Below are positions 43,080 through 50,226 of a DNA stretch of 64,000 bases, piece after piece. A model generated the notes under the pieces. That model was not told where the DNA came from and made no database searches. It saw nothing but the letters and a program-made list of their open reading frames with translations. The DNA is from JBOFBH01 sp051657715. Its GTDB lineage: Bacteria; Actinomycetota; Actinomycetes; Actinomycetales; Angustibacteraceae. The first letter of the stretch is position 1; each line of letters opens with the position of its first letter. The position numbers and the translations under genes were made by a program. The DNA is taken from assembly GCA_051657715.1 (NCBI GenBank), contig JBOFLF010000015.1:1-64000 (forward strand). The letters run 5' to 3'.

Positions 43080-44687
43080 GTGACCAGCGAGGAGCAGCCG
43101 AAGTCCACCGACCACCGCAGCCGGCCGACGTCAGAGGCGTTCAAGCGGTTCATCGCCAGCGGGTGGGGTTCCAGCCCGGATGGGCTGCCGGCGCTGGCCG
43201 AGGCTGCCCGGTGGACGCCGGCCCGGCGTCGGGCAGTGTCCGACGCGTTTCCCGGCGACCGGCTCGTGGTCCCCGCCGGTGGCCTGAAGGTGCGCAGCAA
43301 CGACACCGACCACCCGTTCCGTCCACATTCCGCGTTCGCGCACCTGACCGGGCTCGGCGCCGACCGGGAGCCGGATGCCGTCCTGGTGCTGGAGCCTCGA
43401 GACGGTGGCGCCACGACCGAGGGCGCCGGGCACGATGCCGTGCTCTACTTCCGGCCGCGGGCCGGACGGGACGCTGAGGAGTTCTACGCCGACCCTCGCT
43501 ACGGCGAGCTCTGGGTGGGTGCCCGACCGAGCCTGACGGAGATCGAGGCCGAGCTCGGCATCGCCACACGGCACCTGGACGAGGCACCCGCCGCGATCAC
43601 CAAGGACGTCGGCGCGGTGCGGGTCCGCATCGTCCGGGACGCCGACCGGGATCTCACCGCCCTCGTCGACCAGACGCGCGCCTCGGCCAAGGACCTCACG
43701 TCAGCCGCCGCGGTCACAGACGCCGCGGCTGGCGCCGACGTCAGCTCGGACACCGACGACCACTGCGGTGACCACGAGCACTGCGGTGACCAGCACTGCG
43801 GTGACCAGCACTGCGGTGACCACGAGTTGGCGCGAGTGCTGTCCGAGCTGCGACTGGTCAAGGACGAGTGGGAGGTCGGGCAGCTGCGGCTGGCCTGCGC
43901 GGCTACCGCGCAGGGTTTCGCCTCGATCGCCCGCACCCTCCCGCATGCCGTCCGTCACGGTCGCGGCGAGCGCCTGGTAGAGGGACAGTTCGCTCTCGTG
44001 GCCCGGCACCTCGGCAACGACGTCGGCTACGCCTCGATCGCGGCGTCCGGCGAGCACGCGAACACCCTGCACTGGATCCGCAACGACGGCGAGGTCCGCG
44101 ACGGCGACCTGATCCTGATCGATGCCGGCGTCGAGGTGGAGTCGCTCTACACCGCGGACGTCACCCGCACCTTGCCGGTGAACGGCCGGTTCTCGGACGC
44201 ACAGCGCGAGGTGTACCAGGCAGTGCTGGACGCGCAGCAGGCTGGTCTGGCCGCCGTTCGGCCGGGAAACCGGTTCAAGGACGTGCACGCGGCCGCCATC
44301 CGGGTGATCGCCGAGCGGCTGGATGCCTGGGGCCTGTTGCCGGACGGAGTGGACGTCGAGACGACGCTCAGTGACCAGGGCGGGTACCACCGGCGGTGGA
44401 TGATCCACGGCACCAGCCACCACCTGGGCATCGACGTGCACGACTGCGCGCAGGCCCGCCGCGAGCAGTACCTGGGCGCGCGGCTGCGGCCGGGCATGGT
44501 GCTCACCGTCGAGCCAGGCCTGTACTTCCGCGGTGACGACGAGCTGGTGCCAGCACGGCTGCGCGGGATCGGGGTGCGAATCGAGGACGACGTCCTCGTC
44601 ACCGAGGACGGCTGTGAAAACCTCTCGGCGGCACTCCCCCGCGATCCGGACGACGTCGAGGCGTGGCTGGCGGCGCAGCAAGCGTGA
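43080..44687 (+). CDS. pepP: Xaa-Pro aminopeptidase (aminopeptidase P)
   Basis: 535 residues, GTG start. N-terminal aminopeptidase P domain (about 15-200) with FRPHSAFAHLTGL, then the M24 pita-bread domain: DAGVEVESLYTADVTRT (two Asp ligands), HGTSHHLGIDVHD (His), TVEPGLYF and GIRIEDDVLVTEDG-type Glu ligands. It removes N-terminal residues preceding proline. Between the domains (228-249) lies a Cys/His-rich tandem repeat absent from typical PepP. Confidence 0.93.
   Translation: MTSEEQPKSTDHRSRPTSEAFKRFIASGWGSSPDGLPALAEAARWTPARRRAVSDAFPGDRLVVPAGGLKVRSNDTDHPFRPHSAFAHLTGLGADREPDAVLVLEPRDGGATTEGAGHDAVLYFRPRAGRDAEEFYADPRYGELWVGARPSLTEIEAELGIATRHLDEAPAAITKDVGAVRVRIVRDADRDLTALVDQTRASAKDLTSAAAVTDAAAGADVSSDTDDHCGDHEHCGDQHCGDQHCGDHELARVLSELRLVKDEWEVGQLRLACAATAQGFASIARTLPHAVRHGRGERLVEGQFALVARHLGNDVGYASIAASGEHANTLHWIRNDGEVRDGDLILIDAGVEVESLYTADVTRTLPVNGRFSDAQREVYQAVLDAQQAGLAAVRPGNRFKDVHAAAIRVIAERLDAWGLLPDGVDVETTLSDQGGYHRRWMIHGTSHHLGIDVHDCAQARREQYLGARLRPGMVLTVEPGLYFRGDDELVPARLRGIGVRIEDDVLVTEDGCENLSAALPRDPDDVEAWLAAQQA
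43761..43826 (+). repeat. In-frame HCGD repeat (18+15+15+18 bp) in pepP
   Basis: Four units encode HCGDHE, HCGDQ, HCGDQ and HCGDHE in the inter-domain linker, giving four Cys and six His in 22 residues. Confidence 0.95.
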
Positions 44688-44806
44688 CTGCCCGGCCGCG
44701 CCGGGCCGCACCCAACGCGCGTGTCCTGACCAGCTGGCGAGGCTGCCATCCCCCGATCGGCGGGCGGTGCTGACTGATCACGAATGACCTGACAGCATTG
44801 GGTGAC

Positions 44807-45388
44807 GTGAGCCTGCTGCAGATCCCCCCGGACCGTCGACCGCTCGCCACCGTGGTCGCGGTCGGTTCCCTCGCGGTGCTCTGTGTCGCTGGCCTGGTGC
44901 TCGGGCTGCAGGGCCTGTTTGCCCCGGCCGGCAGCGAGCCGACGTCCAGCTCCGCGCCCGTCCAGGACTCCGTCGGCAGCCAGGACGCATCCGACACCCC
45001 GGTCAGTGGCCAGGAGAGCGACAAGACTCGGTCGACTGAAACCCCTGACGCGGCCGATCGAGTCGGCTTCCTCTCCCCGACCGGGAACATCGGGTGCACG
45101 ATCAGCAGCGCCGGCGCACGCTGCGACATCACCGAACGGGACTGGCAGCCGCCACCGAAGCCGGCGTCTTGCACCGCGACGTGGGGCCAAGGTCTGCAGG
45201 TTGACAGCCGCTCGGCTCGGATGAGCTGCGTGTCGGATCGAGTCGGGGGTGGCGATCGACTGTCCTACGGCCAGAGCCTGACGCGTGGCGAGTTCACCTG
45301 CCGAAGCGCTCAGGACGGCATGACGTGTACGTACCGGCCGAACGGGCACGGGTTCACGTTGTCCCGCATGACGTACGACATCCGCTGA
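44807..45388 (+). CDS. Secreted or membrane-anchored Cys-rich protein (DUF6636-like)
   Basis: 193 residues from the GTG at 44807. An N-terminal membrane anchor (about 16-38), a Ser/Thr/Asp-rich linker (about 42-80), and a globular end with FLSPTGNIGCTIS, CDITERDW and TCRSAQDGMTCTYRPNGHGFTLSR. Its six cysteines suggest three disulphides outside the cell. The pattern matches a family of small actinobacterial exported proteins of unknown role. Confidence 0.75.
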   Translation: MSLLQIPPDRRPLATVVAVGSLAVLCVAGLVLGLQGLFAPAGSEPTSSSAPVQDSVGSQDASDTPVSGQESDKTRSTETPDAADRVGFLSPTGNIGCTISSAGARCDITERDWQPPPKPASCTATWGQGLQVDSRSARMSCVSDRVGGGDRLSYGQSLTRGEFTCRSAQDGMTCTYRPNGHGFTLSRMTYDIR

Positions 45389-45411
45389 CCAGCGGTTTCG
45401 CGGCTAGACCG

Positions 45412-45924
45412 TCAGAGGGTCTGCTGGGGGCGGCCGGGCATCTCCTGCAACGTGGTCTGCGCCTGCGCCAGCAACCGGTGCTCCACCAGAACCTCGTAGC
45501 GGGTGGCCACCACCTGAGAGACCGACGTGAAGTCACGACGACCACCGGTCGCGGCGTAGCTGGCGATGGCGAACGCGATGCCGAACATGACGCCGATCAG
45601 CACGCCGGTGAGGATCGCCGCCACAGCGCTGCCTCCGCTTTGGAACAAGCTCAGCAGCAACCCTACGAACAACCCCATCCAGGCCCCTGACGCCGCGCCG
45701 GCCGCAGCGGCCCGGGCATACGTGAGCCTTCCGGTGACTCGCTCGACCTGCCGCAGATCGGTGCCGACGATCATGCAGTTCTGGACCGCGAATTCACGGT
45801 CCGACAAGAAGTCGACGGCACGTTGGGCGTCTTCGTACTTGTCGAAGACGCCCAGGGACTGGGGAAAGTCCAGCGCGAGCACCGGGCGGCCCCGGCGGGT
45901 CCTTGGTCCGGTGGATGCCACCAT
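45412..45924 (-). CDS. General stress protein 17M/YflT-domain membrane protein
   Basis: 170 residues. The N-terminal YflT-type domain (LGVFDKYEDAQRAVDFLSDREFAVQNCMIVG) is followed by two glycine-rich membrane helices (about 72-125) and a C-terminal domain. It is widely conserved in actinobacteria and linked to stress responses by family name only. A GAGGAGG Shine-Dalgarno precedes the ATG. Confidence 0.82.
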   Translation of the reverse strand: MVASTGPRTRRGRPVLALDFPQSLGVFDKYEDAQRAVDFLSDREFAVQNCMIVGTDLRQVERVTGRLTYARAAAAGAASGAWMGLFVGLLLSLFQSGGSAVAAILTGVLIGVMFGIAFAIASYAATGGRRDFTSVSQVVATRYEVLVEHRLLAQAQTTLQEMPGRPQQTL

Positions 45925-46040
45925 GTCGTTTAGCCTCCTCGGCGCGCCGTCTGTTGCACGTCCAGGGTGTCATGACGTGGATCTGCGCGATGGCGCACCC
46001 AGCTGGTGGCCTACCGCCCTCGAAGCTGTCGGGGTCCGGG

Positions 46041-46604
46041 TCAGCCGACCGCCGCAGCCTGATCGGCGGCCTCACGCTCGGACGTCGAGCCCGCGGTGGA
46101 CAGGTCACCGCCGAGGTTTTCCAGATGCGCGCGGACGAACCAGTGGAACTGCTCCAGTTGCCGCAGGTGCCCGATGAGCAGATCCTCGGTGATCGGGTCC
46201 GGTTCGGCGGTCTGCTGCTGTGCCGCCCGGTGATCGGAGATCACCCCGGCGTACACCAGATCCAGCGCACCCAGGTGGTGCTGGGTGGTGGCACGGCCGA
46301 GGGAGTAGTCGTCCCAGGACCGCTGCTCCACGATGACGCCCGGAGTCCCGAGCGGCGCGACGCCAAGGGCTGCCATTCGTTCCGCGGCCTCGTCCGCCAT
46401 GGTGCGTACCGCCTCGATCTGCGGGTCGAGCATCTCGTGGACGGCGATGAAGTTCGGTCCGATGACGTTCCAGTGCACATGTTTGAGAGTGAGCGCCAGA
46501 TCGTTGAGGGCGTTGAGCCGGTCCTGCAAAACGGCGGCGACGTGGCCTCCGGTCTCCCGGTCGAGGCCTGGAACGGTGTAGTGGGGGGTGATGTCGACAG
46601 TCAT
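46041..46604 (-). CDS. dps: Dps-family ferritin-like protein
   Basis: 187 residues. Ferroxidase ligands H44, H56, D60, D71 and E75 have the exact Dps spacing (HWNVIGPNFIAVHEMLD, then DEAAER). It stores iron and protects DNA from peroxide as a 12-mer. The C-terminal 20 residues are an extra acidic/Ala-rich tail. A GAGGAGG Shine-Dalgarno precedes the ATG. Confidence 0.94.
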   Translation of the reverse strand: MTVDITPHYTVPGLDRETGGHVAAVLQDRLNALNDLALTLKHVHWNVIGPNFIAVHEMLDPQIEAVRTMADEAAERMAALGVAPLGTPGVIVEQRSWDDYSLGRATTQHHLGALDLVYAGVISDHRAAQQQTAEPDPITEDLLIGHLRQLEQFHWFVRAHLENLGGDLSTAGSTSEREAADQAAAVG

Positions 46605-46698
46605 CTGAAGTCCTCCTCGGCGTCCTGGTCGACGTCAACGCTAGGTTGAGCCGGCGGTGCCCGCGCGTCGAAACCAGCCGGTGTGGCAGGCTTCCCGG

Positions 46699-47214
46699 GT
46701 GGACGACAGCCACCACAGCCGTCGCCTGTTCGCCGAAGCGGCGACCAAGAGCGGACTCTGCTGGATTCGCCCGGACGGCACTGACCGGTGGTGGCCGGTG
46801 TGGCACGTCTGGGACGACGACGCGGTCCTGGTGGTGTCCGGCAACGGCGAGCAGGAGCTGCCACCGTTGACCGGCACGGTATGGATCCTGTTGCGCAGCA
46901 AGAGCAACGGCGCCCGGCTGGTGACCGCGCCCGCTCAGGTTGAACCAGTCGACGCGAGCACCGCCGAAGGCCAGCAGATCGCGCGGACGCTCGCCGCCGG
47001 ACGGCTCAACGCCGACGGTCTCCCAGCCGCGGTCGCCCAGCGCTGGGCGGACGACACCAACGTCCGGCTCACCCGCCTGCACCCGCTCAGCACCGTCCAT
47101 GACCAGGTCGATCACGCTGCTGGCAGCGGTGCCGCGCCACCGGCGCCAACCCCCGCAGCCCCAGTGGTCCGCAGGCCATGGCATCTTCGCGGACGCCGTC
47201 CCCGCCGCACGTGA
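46699..47214 (+). CDS. Conserved actinobacterial hypothetical protein
   Basis: 171 residues from the GTG at 46699; CAGGCT lies six bases upstream. LFAEAATKSGLCWIRPDG, PVWHVWDDDAVLVVSGNGEQELPPL and VTAPAQVEPV suggest a compact split-barrel-like beta domain, followed by a basic Pro/Arg-rich tail. No known function. It is divergent from dps with a 94-bp shared upstream region. Confidence 0.72.
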   Translation: MDDSHHSRRLFAEAATKSGLCWIRPDGTDRWWPVWHVWDDDAVLVVSGNGEQELPPLTGTVWILLRSKSNGARLVTAPAQVEPVDASTAEGQQIARTLAAGRLNADGLPAAVAQRWADDTNVRLTRLHPLSTVHDQVDHAAGSGAAPPAPTPAAPVVRRPWHLRGRRPRRT

Positions 47215-47250
47215 CGACCGCACCCGCCGAGCACGGCCCACCCTTGGGGG

Positions 47251-47256
47251 TACATT
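47251..47256 (+). promoter_or_regulatory. -10 hexamer TACATT, leaderless start of vapB (module 2)
   Basis: TACATT lies exactly six bases before the ATG at 47263 and no Shine-Dalgarno is seen. Confidence 0.55.
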
Positions 47257-47262
47257 GGGGTC

Positions 47263-47484
47263 ATGCCCAAGGTCAGCGTCTACCTCCCCGACGATCTCTA
47301 CGCCGCCGTTCGGGACCGGGGTATCCCGCTGTCCGCGTTGACCCAGAAGGCTGTGCAGGCAACGTTGCGAGCCGCGGACAACGAGGCGTGGATCGCTCGG
47401 ATGCGGGCTCGGACCCGGCCTCGGGTGGCGGCGTTCGACACCACCGAGCTGATGGATGAAGTCCGCGACGAGTTCGACTCGTGA
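47263..47484 (+). CDS. vapB: VapB-type ribbon-helix-helix antitoxin (module 2)
   Basis: 73 residues. KVSVYLPDDLYAAVRDRGIPLSALTQKAVQATL is a ribbon-helix-helix DNA-binding domain. The acidic C-terminus (LMDEVRDEFDS) should bind the toxin. The stop overlaps the toxin start by four bases (GTGA). Confidence 0.9.
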   Translation: MPKVSVYLPDDLYAAVRDRGIPLSALTQKAVQATLRAADNEAWIARMRARTRPRVAAFDTTELMDEVRDEFDS

Positions 47485-47879
47485 TCGTTCTTGACGCGTC
47501 AGCCGTCGTCGACGTCGTGTTGGACCAACCGCACGGCAGCTGGGTGCTCGATCAGCTCGCGGCGGATACCGATGTCGTCGCCCCTGCTCACCAGACAGCT
47601 GAAGTCCTGTCCGCGATCGCTCGGGTGGTTCGCACCGACAGGATGACCGCACGGGCCGGGGCCGCGGCGCTCGCTGACGCTGGCGCGCTCGCGCAGCACC
47701 TCGTCCAGCCCTCCCGCGCCCACGTTCGTCGGGCATTCGAATTACGCGGGCGGATCCGGGTCGTGGACGGCCTCTACGTGGCACTCGCCGAGGAGCTGGC
47801 ATGTCCGTTGATCACCACCGACCGACGTCTTGAGCGCAGTTCCCCCCCGTGCGCCGTCAGGTCTCCGGTCGATGCCTGA
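47481..47879 (+). CDS. vapC: VapC-type PIN-domain toxin (module 2)
   Basis: 132 residues. PIN acidic residues D5 (VLDAS), E41 (TAEVLSA), D96 (VVDGLYVALA) and D114 (TTDRRL) are all present. It is a probable endoribonuclease. It is unrelated in antitoxin type to the module at 42358. Confidence 0.92.
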   Translation: MIVLDASAVVDVVLDQPHGSWVLDQLAADTDVVAPAHQTAEVLSAIARVVRTDRMTARAGAAALADAGALAQHLVQPSRAHVRRAFELRGRIRVVDGLYVALAEELACPLITTDRRLERSSPPCAVRSPVDA

Positions 47880-47958
47880 CGCTCTCTCGACGAGAGACCG
47901 TTCACGCTCCGGCCATCGCCGTACAGGTCGGCCAGCAGGGCCATCGCCGCCACCGCAC

Positions 47959-47964
47959 TAACCT
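47959..47964 (+). promoter_or_regulatory. -10 hexamer TAACCT, leaderless start of the mgtE-like gene
   Basis: TAACCT lies exactly six bases before the GTG at 47971. Confidence 0.5.
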
Positions 47965-47970
47965 GGGCAG

Positions 47971-49401
47971 GTGAGCGGCACGTCGACCAAGGTGTTCATC
48001 GCCAGGCTGTCCGGCCTGGCGGTGTTCGACCCGTTGGGCGATCAGGTGGGCCGGGTCCGCGATGTGGTGGTGGTGTTCCGCGCCGGCCGCCTCGCCCCGC
48101 TGGTGGTGGGACTGGTCGTGGAGGTTCCTGGTCGACGCCGGGTGTTCCTGCCGATGACCCGGGTGACCAGCCTCGACGCGGGGCAGGTGATCAGCACGGG
48201 GGTGGTGAACCTGCGCCGGTTCGAGCAGCGCCCGTCGGAGACGCTGGTGCTCGCTGAGGTCCTGGATCGCCGGGTGTCGATGCGGGACGGCACCGGCGAC
48301 GTCGTGGTGGAGGACGTCGCGATGACCCAGCAGCGGGGGCGCGACTGGGTGGTCGGCAAGCTCTACGTCCGCCGAGCGCAGCCGACGGAAGGCCGGGGGC
48401 GGGTGCACCGGCTGCGACCCCGCTTGGGCACCCGGATCCGCGGCCGTGGCGAAGCGCTGCTGGTGGACCACGACGCGGTGACCGGCCTGTCGGTGGACAC
48501 CGGCCGGCAGGGCGCCGCCCGGTTGCTGGCCACGTTCACGTCGTTGAAGGCCGCCGACATCGCCGACATCCTGCACGACCTGCCCCCGAAACGCCGGGTG
48601 GAGGTCGCCACCGGGCTGGACGACGAGAAGCTCGCCGACGTCCTGGAAGAGCTGCCGGAGGACGACCAGGTGCAGATCCTCACCCAGCTGGCCACGGACC
48701 GCGCGGCGGACGTCCTGGAGGCGATGCAGCCGGACGACGCCACCGACCTGCTCGCCGAGCTGCCCGCGGACAAGGCCGAGCAGCTGCTGCAGCTGATGGA
48801 GCCCGAGGAGGCCGCGCCCCTGCGCCGGCTGCTCAGCTACGACGACGACACCGCGGGCGGGCTGATGACCTCCAACCCGGTGATCCTGGGTCCCGAGGCC
48901 ACGGTCGCCCAGGCGCTCGCGGACGTACGCCGGGCCGAGCTGAGCCCGGCGCTGGCGGCCAGCGTGTTCGTCTGCCGGCCGCCGCTGGAGACACCGACCG
49001 GCCGGTACCTGGGCCTGGTGCACATCCAGCGCCTGCTGCGCGAACCGCCGCACGCCGCGGTGGGCGGCTTCGTCGACACCGACATCGAACCGCTGCCGCC
49101 GGACGCCGACGTGGACCAGGTCACCCGGCTGCTGGCCACCTACAACCTGGTCGGCGCGCCGGTCGTCGACCAGGACGGCCACCTGCTCGGCGCGGTCACC
49201 GTGGACGACCTGCTCGACCACCTGTTGCCGGACGACTGGCGGGCCGGCGACGACGACGCCCTCGGGCTGGTCCCGCCCACCCGCCGAAGCCCGGCTCTGC
49301 CCATCCGCGAGAACCCGGCCTCCGCTGCCGAGTCCGGACCAGCTGCGGCCCGCTCGGACGCAGCCGCTACCAGGACTCGAGGGGGTCGTCGTGGCACGTG
49401 A
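47971..49401 (+). CDS. Soluble MgtE N-domain/CBS protein with PRC-barrel-like N-terminus
   Basis: 476 residues. N-terminal PRC-barrel-like region (about 10-160), an MgtE_N superhelical domain (about 175-290; LKAADIADILHDLPPKRR, LEELPEDDQVQIL) and paired CBS domains (about 300-430; GGLMTSNPVIL, LLGAVTVDDLLDHLLPDD). The MgtE transmembrane channel is absent, so it should be a Mg2+ or nucleotide sensor rather than a channel. It corresponds by context to M. tuberculosis Rv1232c. It overlaps the DUF1003 gene by 11 bases. Confidence 0.87.
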   Translation: MSGTSTKVFIARLSGLAVFDPLGDQVGRVRDVVVVFRAGRLAPLVVGLVVEVPGRRRVFLPMTRVTSLDAGQVISTGVVNLRRFEQRPSETLVLAEVLDRRVSMRDGTGDVVVEDVAMTQQRGRDWVVGKLYVRRAQPTEGRGRVHRLRPRLGTRIRGRGEALLVDHDAVTGLSVDTGRQGAARLLATFTSLKAADIADILHDLPPKRRVEVATGLDDEKLADVLEELPEDDQVQILTQLATDRAADVLEAMQPDDATDLLAELPADKAEQLLQLMEPEEAAPLRRLLSYDDDTAGGLMTSNPVILGPEATVAQALADVRRAELSPALAASVFVCRPPLETPTGRYLGLVHIQRLLREPPHAAVGGFVDTDIEPLPPDADVDQVTRLLATYNLVGAPVVDQDGHLLGAVTVDDLLDHLLPDDWRAGDDDALGLVPPTRRSPALPIRENPASAAESGPAAARSDAAATRTRGGRRGT

Positions 49402-49903
49402 CCCGCGCCGGGCGCCACGGCTGGACCAGCCGCGGGAGGTGCGGCGGACCCTGATCACCACTCCGCGGGTCGACCCGGAGGCGTTCGGTCGGTGGTCCGA
49501 GCGGTTCGCCCGGTTCCTCGGCACCGCCCGGTTCCTGGTCTACATGACCGGCTTCATCGGTGTCTGGCTGGCCTGGAACACCCTGGCGCCGGCGGACGCC
49601 CAGTTCGACCCGTACACCTTCACCTTCCTCACCATGCTGCTGTCCCTGCAGGCCTCGTACGCCGCGCCGCTGATCCTGCTGGCCCAGAACCGCCAGGCAG
49701 ACCGGGACCGGGTGACCAGCGAGCAGGACCGAGCCCAGAACGAGCGGGCGCTCGCCGACACCGAGTACCTCACCCGGGAGGTCGCCGCCCTGCGCCTGGC
49801 GTTGGCGGACGTCGCCACCCGAGACTTCGTCCGCTCCGAGCTGCGCGCCATGCTGGACGAGCTGGACGCCCGGACCGAGCAGGCCGCTGACTCGCCACCG
49901 TGA
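49391..49903 (+). CDS. DUF1003 membrane protein
   Basis: 170 residues. Two membrane helices (about 52-70 and 80-100) around DPYTFTFLTMLLSLQASYAAPLILLAQNRQADRDR, the DUF1003 signature, then a helical Arg/Glu-rich tail. Translated in an 11-base overlap with the mgtE-like gene, so the two probably work together. Molecular role unknown. Confidence 0.9.
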   Translation: MARDPRRAPRLDQPREVRRTLITTPRVDPEAFGRWSERFARFLGTARFLVYMTGFIGVWLAWNTLAPADAQFDPYTFTFLTMLLSLQASYAAPLILLAQNRQADRDRVTSEQDRAQNERALADTEYLTREVAALRLALADVATRDFVRSELRAMLDELDARTEQAADSPP

Positions 49904-49936
49904 CCGACCGGGCCTAGAAGCTCGGCCGCATCACAG

Positions 49937-50065
49937 CTAGGACTTGCGCAGCAGGACGACGTCGCCGCGACGGACCACCACCCGGTAGCCGTGGTTCATC
50001 AGGTCCGCGACCTGGGCCACGGCTACCTCCGGCTTGGGGCCGTCGCAGGAGAACCGGACCAGCAC
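49937..50065 (-). CDS. Short conserved-looking ORF, start unclear
   Basis: About 42 residues from the GTG at 50065 (VRFSCDGPKPEVAVAQVADLMNHGYRVVVRRGDVVLLRKS-type, strong codon bias). The frame stays open to 50249 on the minus strand but offers no ATG or GTG there. Instead it runs through a 15-bp duplication (SVDGL/SVNGL) whose ATGs are in another frame. Either the gene is very short or its 5' end is frameshifted. Confidence 0.45.
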   Translation of the reverse strand: MLVRFSCDGPKPEVAVAQVADLMNHGYRVVVRRGDVVLLRKS

Positions 50066-50130
50066 GGCGGGTACGTCTGGGCCGAAGCTGGCCCTGGCGG
50101 TCGTTTCCTCGTGCTGCTGCCGGCCGCCCA

Positions 50131-50160
50131 GGCCATTGACTGACAGGCCATCGACTGACC
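50131..50160. repeat. 15-bp tandem repeat upstream of pilB
   Basis: Two adjacent 15-bp copies differing at two bases, in the spacer between the short minus-strand ORF and pilB. Confidence 0.8.
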
Positions 50161-50226
50161 TGGACGCATCGACGTCGAAGCCATTTGGCGGATCTTCCCG
50201 CGACTCAGGGCGCCGATAAACGGTGC

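Noticed and set aside
47902..49524. 540-codon minus-strand frame opposite the mgtE-like gene
   Set aside because: Low-complexity translation (Gln/His/Gly-rich) and no start signal; the plus strand encodes recognisable domains.
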